A stretch of 15,314 nucleotides of DNA from Streptococcus mitis (GTDB lineage Bacteria > Bacillota > Bacilli > Lactobacillales > Streptococcaceae): assembly GCA_018364455.1 (NCBI GenBank), contig JAGZLW010000042.1, forward strand, positions 1-15,314, given 5' to 3'. Positions within the stretch are counted from its first letter, which is position 1. The number at the start of each line of letters is the position of its first letter. Both the position numbers and the translations under genes were made by a program. The notes beneath the pieces are model-generated. The model searched no databases. It was given only the letters and a program-made list of their open reading frames with translations, and was not told the DNA's origin. Shown in pieces: positions 6,777-13,968 of this stretch.

Positions 6777-8339
6777 GTGAAATTTAATGAATTAAACTTG
6801 TCTGCTGATTTGCTAGCAGAGATTGAAAAAGCTGGTTTTGTAGAAGCCAGTCCTATCCAAGAACAAACGATTCCCTTGGCCCTTGAAGGCAAGGACGTTA
6901 TCGGTCAAGCTCAGACTGGTACAGGAAAAACTGCAGCCTTTGGCTTGCCTACCCTTGAAAAAATCCGTACAGAAGAAGCGACCATCCAAGCTTTGGTTAT
7001 CGCTCCAACACGTGAACTTGCTGTCCAAAGTCAAGAAGAACTCTTCCGCTTTGGTCGTAGTAAGGGAGTCAAAGTACGCTCAGTATATGGCGGATCAAGC
7101 ATTGAAAAACAGATTAAGGCTCTTAAATCTGGTGCCCATATCGTGGTGGGAACTCCAGGTCGCCTCTTGGACTTGATTAAACGCAAGGCCTTGAAATTAC
7201 AAGATATTGAAACTCTTATCCTTGACGAAGCGGATGAAATGCTCAACATGGGCTTCCTTGAAGATATCGAAGCTATCATTTCTCGTGTCCCTGAAAACCG
7301 TCAAACTTTGCTTTTCTCAGCAACTATGCCAGATGCCATCAAACGTATCGGTGTTCAGTTTATGAAAGAACCTGAGCATGTGAAGATTGCTGCTAAGGAA
7401 TTGACCACAGAATTGGTTGACCAATACTACATCCGAGTTAAGGAGCAAGAAAAATTTGATACCATGACTCGTCTTATGGATGTGGAACAGCCTGAGCTTG
7501 CTATCGTATTTGGTCGTACAAAACGTCGTGTAGATGAATTGACTCGTGGTTTGAAAATCCGTGGCTTCCGTGCAGAAGGAATTCATGGAGACCTAGACCA
7601 AAACAAACGTCTTCGTGTCCTTCGTGACTTTAAAAATGGCAATCTTGATGTTTTGGTTGCGACAGACGTTGCAGCGCGTGGGTTGGATATTTCAGGTGTG
7701 ACCCATGTCTATAACTACGATATTCCACAAGATCCTGAAAGTTATGTTCACCGTATCGGTCGTACAGGTCGTGCTGGTAAGTCAGGTCAGTCTATTACTT
7801 TCGTATCACCAAATGAAATGGGCTATCTCCAAATCATTGAAAACTTGACTAAGAAACGCATGAAAGGTCTCAAACCTGCAAGTGCAGAAGAAGCCTTCCA
7901 AGCTAAAAAACACGTAGCTCTCAAGAAAATCGAACGTGATTTTGCAGATGAGACTATCCGTGCCAACTTTGAGAAATTTGGTAAGGATGCTCGTAAGCTA
8001 GCTGCCGAATTTACTCCAGAAGAATTGGCAATGTATATCTTGAGTCTGACTGTTCAAGACCCAGATAGTCTTCCTGAAGTGGAGATTGCACGTGAAAAAC
8101 CACTGCCATTTAAACCATCAGGTAATGGCTTCGGTGGTAAAGCTAAGGGAGGTCGTGGAGGCCGTCGTGGGGACGACCGTCGAGACCGTGATCGCCGTGG
8201 TGATTTCAAAAAAGGAAGTCGTGGCAATGATCGTTTTGATAAAGACAGACGTTACCGTAATAAAGACAATAAAAAACCACGCAATACTTCAAGTGAAAAG
8301 CAAACAGGCTTTGTTATTCGTAATAAGGGCGATAAATAA
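6777..8339 (+). CDS. cshA: DEAD-box ATP-dependent RNA helicase CshA
   Basis: A 520-residue cytoplasmic RNA helicase involved in RNA decay, ribosome assembly and cold adaptation in Firmicutes. Motifs in order: Q motif (GFVEASPIQEQTIP, 20-33), Walker A AQTGTGKT (45-52), PTRELA (78-83), TPGRLLD (126-132), DEAD (150-153), SAT (181-183), HGDLDQ (270-275), DVAARGLD (297-304) and HRIGRTGRAG (325-334). From about residue 450 to the end runs a basic RGG/RDR-rich low-complexity tail, typical of CshA, which binds RNA and other degradosome proteins. The start is GTG at 6777, following a weak AGAAAGAAG site. No in-frame ATG fits the conserved KFNELNLS start, so the GTG is real. It is expressed as a single gene with a long leader and its own terminator. 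Confidence 0.95.
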   Translation: MKFNELNLSADLLAEIEKAGFVEASPIQEQTIPLALEGKDVIGQAQTGTGKTAAFGLPTLEKIRTEEATIQALVIAPTRELAVQSQEELFRFGRSKGVKVRSVYGGSSIEKQIKALKSGAHIVVGTPGRLLDLIKRKALKLQDIETLILDEADEMLNMGFLEDIEAIISRVPENRQTLLFSATMPDAIKRIGVQFMKEPEHVKIAAKELTTELVDQYYIRVKEQEKFDTMTRLMDVEQPELAIVFGRTKRRVDELTRGLKIRGFRAEGIHGDLDQNKRLRVLRDFKNGNLDVLVATDVAARGLDISGVTHVYNYDIPQDPESYVHRIGRTGRAGKSGQSITFVSPNEMGYLQIIENLTKKRMKGLKPASAEEAFQAKKHVALKKIERDFADETIRANFEKFGKDARKLAAEFTPEELAMYILSLTVQDPDSLPEVEIAREKPLPFKPSGNGFGGKAKGGRGGRRGDDRRDRDRRGDFKKGSRGNDRFDKDRRYRNKDNKKPRNTSSEKQTGFVIRNKGDK

Positions 8340-8340
8340 G

Positions 8341-8370
8341 AAAAAGCGGTTCAAAATGAATCGCTTTTTT
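8341..8370 (+). terminator. Intrinsic terminator of cshA
   Basis: AAAAAGCGGTTC (8341-8352) pairs with GAATCGCTTTTT (8358-8369) with one G-U; the loop is AAAAT and the tract ends TTTTTT. It begins one base after the stop codon of the helicase. Confidence 0.9.
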
Positions 8371-8524
8371 ATATAAGGAGACCGAATGGAAAAAGAAAGA
8401 TAAATAAAATAGATATATTATATTCTTGTAATATTATAATACACAAAAATAGGGAGCTTGTCAATAGAAAAGAAGCAATTTAATTAAAAATATTCTTGTT
8501 TTTTCAAATTGCAATTAAATAAGC

Positions 8525-8539
8525 AATTTTCAGATAATA
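8525..8539 (+). promoter_or_regulatory. CodY box upstream of codY (autoregulation)
   Basis: AATTTTCAGATAATA matches 13 of 15 positions of the CodY consensus AATTTTCWGAAAATT. It sits directly upstream of the codY -35. A second, overlapping half-site (TTGAAAATT at 8541-8549) covers the -35 itself. A weaker 11/15 match lies at 8477-8491 but is unremarkable in such AT-rich DNA. Confidence 0.75.
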
Positions 8540-8540
8540 A

Positions 8541-8569
8541 TTGAAAATTTAAGCTGTTTATGTTATAAT
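8541..8569 (+). promoter_or_regulatory. Promoter of codY-pncA
   Basis: TTGAAA (8541-8546), a 17-bp spacer, and TATAAT (8564-8569) with an extended TG at 8561-8562. The predicted start near 8576 gives a short leader of about 20 nt containing GAGGTGA at 8586-8592. The region 8371-8524 before it is AT-rich and shows no gene. Confidence 0.85.
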
Positions 8570-8595
8570 GATAGCGATTAAATTCGAGGTGAAAA

Positions 8596-9384
8596 ATGGC
8601 ACATTTATTAGAAAAAACAAGAAAAATTACTTCTATCCTGAAGCGCTCAGAGGAGCAGTTGCAGGAAGAACTTCCATACAATGCGATTACCCGTCAATTG
8701 GCAGATATTATTGACTGTAACGCCTGTATCGTCAATAGCAAGGGACGTCTCCTTGGTTATTTCATGCGTTACAAAACCAATACAGATCGTGTAGAGCAGT
8801 TCTTCCAAACTAAGATTTTCCCAGATGACTACATTCAAGGTGCGAACATGATCTACGATACAGAAGCCAATCTGACAGTTGATCATGATTTGAGTATTTT
8901 CCCTGTGGAAAGTCGTGCCGACTTTCCAGATGGTTTGACGACTATTGCACCGATTCATGTATCAGGTATTCGCCTTGGTTCTTTGATTATTTGGCGCAAT
9001 GATAAAAAATTCGAAGATGAGGATTTGATCCTTGTTGAGATTGCCAGTACCGTTGTTGGGATTCAGCTTCTTAACTTCCAACGAGAAGAAGATGAGAAAA
9101 ATATCCGTCGCCGTACTGCCGTCACCATGGCGGTTAATACCCTTTCTTACTCCGAACTCCGTGCTGTTTCAGCAATTTTAGGGGAATTAAATGGAAATGA
9201 AGGGCAGTTGACTGCGTCAGTGATTGCAGACCGTATCGGGATTACCCGTTCTGTGATTGTCAATGCCCTTCGTAAACTTGAGTCTGCGGGGATTATTGAA
9301 AGTCGCTCACTTGGAATGAAGGGAACCTATCTTAAGGTCTTGATTTCAGATATTTTTGAAGAAGTGAAGAAAAGAGATTACTAA
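8596..9384 (+). CDS. codY: Global nutritional regulator CodY
   Basis: A DNA-binding repressor that senses branched-chain amino acids and controls amino-acid uptake, biosynthesis and peptide use. In streptococci it is regarded as GTP-insensitive. The 262 residues are the normal length. The N-terminal GAF domain (about 1-155) binds isoleucine/valine, a linker helix follows, and the C-terminal winged helix-turn-helix has its recognition segment ADRIGITRSVIVNALRKLE at about 211-229. The start ATG at 8596 is placed by GAGGTGA 3 nt upstream and the family-typical MAHLLEKTRKI. It is transcribed from its own promoter carrying a CodY box, so negative autoregulation is likely. The stop overlaps the pncA ATG by one base (TAATG), coupling the two. 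Confidence 0.97.
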   Translation: MAHLLEKTRKITSILKRSEEQLQEELPYNAITRQLADIIDCNACIVNSKGRLLGYFMRYKTNTDRVEQFFQTKIFPDDYIQGANMIYDTEANLTVDHDLSIFPVESRADFPDGLTTIAPIHVSGIRLGSLIIWRNDKKFEDEDLILVEIASTVVGIQLLNFQREEDEKNIRRRTAVTMAVNTLSYSELRAVSAILGELNGNEGQLTASVIADRIGITRSVIVNALRKLESAGIIESRSLGMKGTYLKVLISDIFEEVKKRDY

Positions 9385-9959
9385 TGACTAAGGCTTTAAT
9401 TTCGATTGATTATACAGAAGATTTTGTTGCTGATAGTGGGAAGCTGACAGCAGGCGCCCCAGCTCAAGCAATTTCAGATGCCATTAGCAAGGTGACTCGG
9501 TTAGCTTTTGAACGCGGAGATTACATCTTTTTTACCATTGATGCTCACGAAGAAAACGATTGTTTTCATCCAGAAAGCAAGCTGTTTCCTCCTCACAATT
9601 TGATTGGAACTAGTGGGCGGAATTTATACGGAGATTTGGGGACCTTTTATCAAGAACATGGTTCAGACAGTCGTGTTTTTTGGATGGATAAACGCCATTA
9701 CTCAGCTTTTTCAGGGACTGACCTGGATATCCGTTTGAGAGAGCGGAGAGTGTCTACCGTTATCTTAACAGGTGTCTTGACGGATATCTGTGTCCTACAT
9801 ACAGCTATAGATGCCTATAATCTAGGATATGATATCGAGATTGTTAAACCAGCTGTTGCTTCCATCTGGCCTGAAAATCACCAATTTGCCCTAGGTCATT
9901 TCAAAAATACACTTGGAGCTAAGTTGGTAGATGAAAATCTAAATGAAATTTCAGAGTAA
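9384..9959 (+). CDS. pncA: Nicotinamidase (isochorismatase family)
   Basis: Hydrolyses nicotinamide to nicotinic acid for NAD salvage in the cytoplasm. The 191 residues contain the full catalytic triad Asp9 (ISIDYTEDF), Lys103 (WMDKRHYSAF) and Cys136 (LTDICVLHT). The metal site is Asp53 and His55 (TIDAHEEND), Glu64 (HPES) and His71. These are the triad and metal positions known for the pneumococcal enzyme, which separates it from generic isochorismatase-like hydrolases. The start is coupled to the codY stop (TAATG, 1-nt overlap), and the weak purine-rich stretch upstream lies within codY, so PncA is expressed as the second gene of the codY operon. There is no obvious terminator after it. The tRNA promoter follows at once, so read-through into the tRNA is possible. 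Confidence 0.94.
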   Translation: MTKALISIDYTEDFVADSGKLTAGAPAQAISDAISKVTRLAFERGDYIFFTIDAHEENDCFHPESKLFPPHNLIGTSGRNLYGDLGTFYQEHGSDSRVFWMDKRHYSAFSGTDLDIRLRERRVSTVILTGVLTDICVLHTAIDAYNLGYDIEIVKPAVASIWPENHQFALGHFKNTLGAKLVDENLNEISE

Positions 9960-9995
9960 TTTGGTTGATGAAATGAAAAAATTTGAAAAAAAGTG

Positions 9996-10024
9996 TTGAC
10001 AAGAATCCCAAAAGTTGATATACT
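9996..10024 (+). promoter_or_regulatory. Strong promoter of tRNA-Leu
   Basis: TTGACA (9996-10001), a 17-bp spacer, TATACT (10019-10024) with TG at 10016-10017. This is the nearest to full consensus in the window, as expected for a stable-RNA gene. The predicted start lies about 8 nt before the mature tRNA 5' end. Confidence 0.9.
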
Positions 10025-10039
10025 AGTAAAGTAATCGAC

Positions 10040-10125
10040 GCGGGGATGGCGGAATTGGCAGACGCGCAGGACTAAGGATCCTGTGACCGCTTTAGGTCGT
10101 GAGGGTTCAAGTCCCTCTCTCCGCA
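10040..10125 (+). tRNA. tRNA-Leu, anticodon AAG
   Basis: An 86-nt class II tRNA. The acceptor GCGGGGA (10040-10046) pairs with TCTCCGC (10118-10124) with one G-U, and A73 is at 10125. The anticodon stem CAGGA/TCCTG encloses the loop CTAAGGA (10072-10078), giving anticodon AAG at 10074-10076. A long variable arm GACC-GCTTTA-GGTC identifies Leu/Ser/Tyr class. The T arm is GAGGG-TTCAAGT-CCCTC. Leucine identity follows from the anticodon and A73. CCA is not encoded. It reads CUU, and with A34 deaminated to inosine would also read CUC. Confidence 0.96.
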
Positions 10126-10131
10126 TAGGAT

Positions 10132-10160
10132 AAGAGTTAGCTGAGGCTAGCTCTTTTTTT
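10132..10160 (+). terminator. Intrinsic terminator of tRNA-Leu
   Basis: GAGTTAGC (10134-10141) pairs with GCTAGCTC (10146-10153) through one G-U; the loop is TGAG and the tail is seven T's (10154-10160). It starts 6 nt after the tRNA 3' end. Confidence 0.92.
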
Positions 10161-10175
10161 CATCTAGTTAAAGTA

Positions 10176-10201
10176 GAGCAAAAAAATTTTTGCTCTTTTT
10201 T
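10176..10201 (+). terminator. Second hairpin with T-tract after tRNA-Leu
   Basis: GAGCAAAAA (10176-10184) is the reverse complement of TTTTTGCTC (10187-10195), and six T's follow (10196-10201). The stem is A/T-rich, so it may act as a back-up terminator shielding vex from tRNA transcription. Confidence 0.5.
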
Positions 10202-10204
10202 CGT

Positions 10205-10238
10205 ATTTCATAAACATTTCATATTTGGGTTTTATAAT
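10205..10238 (+). promoter_or_regulatory. vex promoter with two direct repeats 11 bp apart
   Basis: The -10 is TATAAT at 10233-10238. There is no recognisable -35 at 17 bp (ATAAAC). Instead ATTTCATA occurs at 10205-10212 and again at 10216-10223, exactly 11 bp apart, on one DNA face, spanning the -35 position. This is the layout used by OmpR/PhoB-type response regulators that activate promoters lacking a -35. Confidence 0.5.
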
Positions 10239-10263
10239 AGTCTTACAAATATGGAGGTGACAA

Positions 10264-11541
10264 ATGAATCCAATCCAAAGAGCTTGGGCTTATGTCAGCA
10301 GAAAACGGCTGAGAAGTTTTATTTTATTTCTGATTTTATTGGTCCTATTAGGCGGAATTTCAGCCTGTTTGACTCTGATGAAGTCCAATAAAACAGTGGA
10401 AACCAATCTTTACAAATCACTCAATACCTCTTTTTCTATTAAGAAGATAGAAAATGGTCAGACCTTCAAGCTATCGGACCTAGTATCTGTAAGCAAGATT
10501 AAGGGACTAGAAAATGTCTCTCCTGAACTGGAGACGGTCGCAAAACTAAAAGACAAGGAAGCAGTGAGTGGCGAGCAGAGCGTAGAACGTGATGATTTGT
10601 CAGCTGCGGACAAGAACTTGGTTAGTTTAACGGCGCTTGAGGATTCATCCAAGGATGTCACCTTTACCAGCTCGGCTTTCAACTTAAAAGAAGGGCGACA
10701 CCTTCAAAAAGGGGATTCCAAGAAAATTCTCATCCACGAAGAGTTGGCTGAGAAGAATAGTCTTTCCGTTCATGATAAGATTACCTTAGAAGCTAGTCAG
10801 TCAGAAACTGGCAAGGAACAGACAGTTGAGTTTGAAATCGTCGGAATCTTCTCTGGTAAAAAACAAGAGAAATTTACAGGTTTGTCTTCTGACTTCAGTG
10901 AAAACCAAGTCTTTACAGACTATGAAAGTAGCCAAACCCTTTTGGGCAATAGTGAACCTCAAGTTAGTGCAGCGCGCTTCTATGTAGAAAATCCTAAGGA
11001 AATGGACGGACTCATGAAGCAGGTAGAAAACTTGTCCTTGGAGAATCAAGGCTATCAAGTCGAAAAGGAAAACAAGACTTTTGAACAAATCAAAGACTCA
11101 GTTGCAACCTTCCAAACCTTCCTAACCATCTTCCTTTATGGGATGTTGATAGCTGGAGCTGGAGCCTTAATTTTGGTCTTATCTCTCTGGTTGAGAGAAA
11201 GGGTCTACGAAGTGGGAATTTTACTGGCACTTGGAAAAGGCAAGAGCTCAATCTTCCTACAATTCTGTTTAGAGGTAGTTTTGGTATCTCTCGGTGCTTT
11301 GCTTCCAGCATTTGTTGCAGGAAACACAATCACATCTTACCTACTCCAAACCCTACTCGCAAGTGGAGATCAGGCAAGCTTACAAGATACACTAGCCAAA
11401 GCAAACAGTCTATCAACCAGCACACTATCTTTTGCAGAATCCTATGTTTTTCTGTTATTGATTAGTTGCTTATCTGTAGCCTTTTGTTTCCTATTCTTAT
11501 TTAGAAAATCACCGAAAGAAATTTTATCATCTATTAGTTAA
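10264..11541 (+). CDS. vex1: ABC exporter permease Vex1 (MacB/FtsX-like)
   Basis: A 425-residue permease with the MacB/FtsX topology: one membrane segment near the N-terminus (about 17-39), a large extracellular domain (about 40-280), then three segments (about 286-309, 333-355 and 393-413). The cytoplasmic loop RERVYEVGILLALGKGK after segment 2 is the usual coupling region with the ATPase, and KSPKEILSS at the C-terminus is the family tail motif. It acts with Vex2 and Vex3 as a membrane exporter. In pneumococcus the vex genes were proposed to export the small peptide Pep27, a claim that has been disputed. The start is fixed by GGAGGTGA at 10253-10260. The stop is 12 bp before vex2. The gene symbol rests on recognised sequence and on the three lengths 425/215/459 matching the pneumococcal set. 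Confidence 0.85.
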   Translation: MNPIQRAWAYVSRKRLRSFILFLILLVLLGGISACLTLMKSNKTVETNLYKSLNTSFSIKKIENGQTFKLSDLVSVSKIKGLENVSPELETVAKLKDKEAVSGEQSVERDDLSAADKNLVSLTALEDSSKDVTFTSSAFNLKEGRHLQKGDSKKILIHEELAEKNSLSVHDKITLEASQSETGKEQTVEFEIVGIFSGKKQEKFTGLSSDFSENQVFTDYESSQTLLGNSEPQVSAARFYVENPKEMDGLMKQVENLSLENQGYQVEKENKTFEQIKDSVATFQTFLTIFLYGMLIAGAGALILVLSLWLRERVYEVGILLALGKGKSSIFLQFCLEVVLVSLGALLPAFVAGNTITSYLLQTLLASGDQASLQDTLAKANSLSTSTLSFAESYVFLLLISCLSVAFCFLFLFRKSPKEILSSIS

Positions 11542-11553
11542 GAAGGAGAAATC

Positions 11554-12201
11554 ATGACTTTATTACAATTACAAGATGTTACCTACCGTTATAAGAACAC
11601 TGCTGAAGCAGTCCTATATCAGATCAATTATAATTTTGAACCCGGGAAATTTTACAGTATTATTGGTGAGTCAGGATCAGGGAAATCCACACTCTTGTCC
11701 CTACTTGCTGGTCTAGATAGTCCTGTTGAAGGTTCTATCCTTTTCCAAGGAGAGGACATTCGTAAGAAGGGGTATTCCTACCATCGTATGCACCATATTT
11801 CCCTGGTCTTTCAAAATTATAATTTGATAGATTATCTTTCTCCACTGGAAAATATCCGCTTGGTCAACAAAAAGGCAAGTAAGGATACACTTCTTGAGCT
11901 TGGCTTGGATGAAAGTCAGATCAAGCGGAATGTTCTCCAGTTATCAGGGGGTCAACAGCAACGTGTTGCCATTGCTCGCAGTTTGGTCTCAGAAGCTCCA
12001 GTTATTCTAGCTGATGAACCAACGGGAAATCTGGACCCTAAAACTGCTGGAGATATTGTCGAACTGCTTAAATCACTTGCCCAGAAAACAGGTAAATGTG
12101 TCATCGTCGTAACTCACAGCAAAGAAGTGGCACAAGCATCAGATATTACACTTGAGTTGAAGGATAGGAAACTGACTGAAACTCGCAATACTAGTAAATA
12201 A
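11554..12201 (+). CDS. vex2: ABC exporter ATPase Vex2
   Basis: The cytoplasmic ATP-binding subunit (215 residues) that drives the Vex1/Vex3 permease. Seen: Walker A GESGSGKST at 38-46, Q-loop Gln87 (VFQNYN), signature LSGGQQQRVAIAR at 130-142, Walker B VILADEPTG at 150-158 with the catalytic Glu155, D-loop (NLDP), and the H-loop His188 (VTHSK). This is the MacB/LolD-type single-domain ATPase. The start follows AAGAAGGAGA just upstream. vex1 ends 12 bp before it and vex3 starts 50 bp after it, so the three genes form one operon. Confidence 0.92.
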   Translation: MTLLQLQDVTYRYKNTAEAVLYQINYNFEPGKFYSIIGESGSGKSTLLSLLAGLDSPVEGSILFQGEDIRKKGYSYHRMHHISLVFQNYNLIDYLSPLENIRLVNKKASKDTLLELGLDESQIKRNVLQLSGGQQQRVAIARSLVSEAPVILADEPTGNLDPKTAGDIVELLKSLAQKTGKCVIVVTHSKEVAQASDITLELKDRKLTETRNTSK

Positions 12202-12208
12202 TTTGAGC

Positions 12209-12233
12209 TTGTTTTGATAGAATTATAAAACAA
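12209..12233 (+). other. Small inverted repeat between vex2 and vex3
   Basis: TTGTTTT (12209-12215) pairs with AAAACAA (12227-12233) across an 11-nt loop. It has no T-tract of its own and may act only as a processing or stability element. A weak -10-like TATAAA overlaps it, but spacing to any -35 is poor. Confidence 0.3.
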
Positions 12234-12251
12234 AATCTAGAAAGGGAACCT

Positions 12252-13631
12252 ATGTTACACAACGCATTTGCCTATGTTACAAGGAAGTTTTTCAAATCGA
12301 TTGTCATCTTCCTGATTATTCTCCTCATGGCGAGCTTGAGTTTGGTCGGCTTGTCGATCAAGGGAGCTACTGCCAAGGCTTCTCAGGAGACCTTTAAAAA
12401 TATCACCAATAGCTTCTCCATGCAAATCAATCGTCGCGTTAATCAAGGGACGCCACGTGGTGCTGGGAATATCAAGGGTGAAGATATCAAAAAAATCACC
12501 GAAAACAAGGACATCGAGTCTTATGTTAAACGCATTAATGCCATTGGAGATTTGACTGGATATGAACTCATCGAAACGCCAGATACCAAGAAAAATCTGA
12601 CACCTGACCGTGCTAAACATTTTGGAAGTAGCTTGATGATTACAGGTGTCAATGACTCCTCTAAAGAAGACAAGTTTGTCTCTGGTTCTTATAAATTGGT
12701 CGAAGGAGAGCACTTAACAAACGACGACAAGGACAAGATCCTCCTGCACAAGGACTTGGCAGCCAAACACGGCTGGAAAGTTGGGGATAAGGTCAAACTA
12801 GACTCCAATATCTACGATGCAGACAATGAAAAAGGAGCCAAGGAAACAGTCGAAGTGACAATCAAGGGACTCTTTGATGGTCACAATAAGTCGGTAGTAA
12901 CCTACTCCCAAGAGCTTTACGAAAACACAGCTATCACAGACATTCACACTGCTGCAAAACTTTATGGCTACACAGAAGACACAGCTATTTATGGGGACGC
13001 AACCTTCTTTGTAACAGCGGATAAGAACTTGGATGATGTTATGAAAGAGTTGAATGGCATCAGTGGTATCAACTGGAAGAGCTATACACTTGTTAAGAGC
13101 TCATCTAACTACCCAGCTCTTGAGCAATCCATCTCTGGTATGTACAAGATGGCCAATCTCCTCTTCTGGGGTAGCTTGAGCTTCTCAGTCCTTCTCCTTG
13201 CCCTCTTGCTCAGCCTTTGGATCAATGCCCGTCGCAAGGAAGTGGGAATTCTCCTCTCTATCGGTCTCAAGCAGGCAAGTATCTTGGGTCAATTCATCAC
13301 TGAATCCATCTTGATTGCCATCCCTGCTCTTGTTTCCGCTTACTTCTTAGCTACTTACACAGCGCGTGCAATCGGAAATACTGTCCTTGCCAATGTCACT
13401 TCAGGTGTTGCCAAACAGGCTAGCAAGGCAGCTCAAGCCTCTAACCTTGGTGGTGGTGCAGAAGTAGATGGCTTTAGCAAGACCTTGTCAAGTCTAGACA
13501 TTTCCATTCAGACATCAGACTTTATCATCGTCTTTGTCCTAGCCTTGGTTCTAGTGGTTCTCGTTATGGCGCTTGCTTCAAGCAATCTCCTTAGAAAACA
13601 ACCAAAAGAGCTTCTGCTGGATAGCGAATAA
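12252..13631 (+). CDS. vex3: ABC exporter permease Vex3 (MacB/FtsX-like)
   Basis: The second permease of the Vex exporter, 459 residues, with the same architecture as Vex1: segment 1 at about 15-37, extracellular domain about 40-298, then segments near 302-324, 344-368 and 423-445. The loop NARRKEVGILLSIGLKQ at 325-341 is the ATPase-coupling region, and RKQPKELLL near the end is the tail motif. A long soluble insert (about 380-420, Ala/Gly/Ser-rich, SKAAQASNLGGGAEV) lies between segments 3 and 4 and is longer than in Vex1. Vex1 and Vex3 therefore look like diverged paralogues that could form a heterodimer. The start is placed by AAAGGGAA upstream. The vncR/vncS and pep27 genes expected downstream in pneumococcus are absent. 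Confidence 0.86.
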   Translation: MLHNAFAYVTRKFFKSIVIFLIILLMASLSLVGLSIKGATAKASQETFKNITNSFSMQINRRVNQGTPRGAGNIKGEDIKKITENKDIESYVKRINAIGDLTGYELIETPDTKKNLTPDRAKHFGSSLMITGVNDSSKEDKFVSGSYKLVEGEHLTNDDKDKILLHKDLAAKHGWKVGDKVKLDSNIYDADNEKGAKETVEVTIKGLFDGHNKSVVTYSQELYENTAITDIHTAAKLYGYTEDTAIYGDATFFVTADKNLDDVMKELNGISGINWKSYTLVKSSSNYPALEQSISGMYKMANLLFWGSLSFSVLLLALLLSLWINARRKEVGILLSIGLKQASILGQFITESILIAIPALVSAYFLATYTARAIGNTVLANVTSGVAKQASKAAQASNLGGGAEVDGFSKTLSSLDISIQTSDFIIVFVLALVLVVLVMALASSNLLRKQPKELLLDSE

Positions 13632-13727
13632 GTTTGAAAAAATTAGTCTAAAACAGAGACTGCATCTTGTTTTTCTATTCCAGAATGGTGGATAGAGAAT
13701 GGATATTTAACAATACAAAATAGAGCC

Positions 13728-13755
13728 GAAAGCAGTGGTGAAAATCATTGCTTTC
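13728..13755 (+). terminator. Hairpin after vex3, possible weak terminator
   Basis: GAAAGCAGTG (13728-13737) pairs with CATTGCTTTC (13746-13755) with one G-U, and the loop is GTGAAAAT. Only a broken T-rich stretch follows, so termination may be partial. A smaller hairpin, AGTCT (13645-13649) with AGACT (13657-13661), followed by TTTTT at 13670-13674, lies closer to the vex3 stop. Confidence 0.4.
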
Positions 13756-13787
13756 AATCGCTTTCTTTGTACTTTTGCTGGTGGATA

Positions 13788-13796
13788 TGATATACT
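13788..13796 (+). promoter_or_regulatory. Extended -10 promoter of the LysM surface protein gene
   Basis: TGATATACT: TG at 13788-13789 and TATACT at 13791-13796. The -35 is poor (TTGTAC at 13767-13772, 18-bp spacer). Transcription would start near 13803, leaving a leader of about 175 nt. Confidence 0.55.
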
Positions 13797-13899
13797 AAAA
13801 TCGTGGAATTCAGTGGAAGAACAATTTACAATTTCTATATTCAAATATGCATAAAAATTTATTCATAATTTGCTTTTAAATAAATAGAAAACCTGTAGA

Positions 13900-13968
13900 T
13901 ACCTTTACATACTGCAAAGGTAGATGAGCCTGCTGTGGCTGACTTTGCCTTTTACAAATATAAAATAG
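13900..13968 (+). promoter_or_regulatory. Leader with competing hairpins and a 14-codon uORF
   Basis: TACCTTT (13900-13906) can pair with AAAGGTA (13916-13922). Alternatively GCAAAG (13914-13919) pairs with CTTTGC (13943-13948), enclosing AGCC/GGCT (13927-13930 with 13937-13940). The two folds share 13916-13919 and exclude each other. A 14-codon frame (13924-13968, MSLLWLTLPFTNIK) runs through the second hairpin and ends 11 nt before the LysM gene start, beside its GTGAGGAA ribosome site. Seen as structure; any switch function is inference. Confidence 0.35.

Noticed and set aside
8477..8491. Additional CodY box upstream of codY (AATTTAATTAAAAAT)
   Set aside because: Only 11 of 15 positions match and the region is very AT-rich, so such matches are expected by chance. 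The 13/15 site at 8525-8539 is the credible one.
12203..12229. Internal promoter before vex3 (TTGAGC and TATAAA)
   Set aside because: Spacing is 15 bp and the boxes are weak. The three vex genes are more simply read as one operon.
12255..12713. Minus-strand 152-codon frame inside vex3
   Set aside because: It lies wholly within the vex3 coding sequence, has no recognisable protein motif and no upstream ribosome site.
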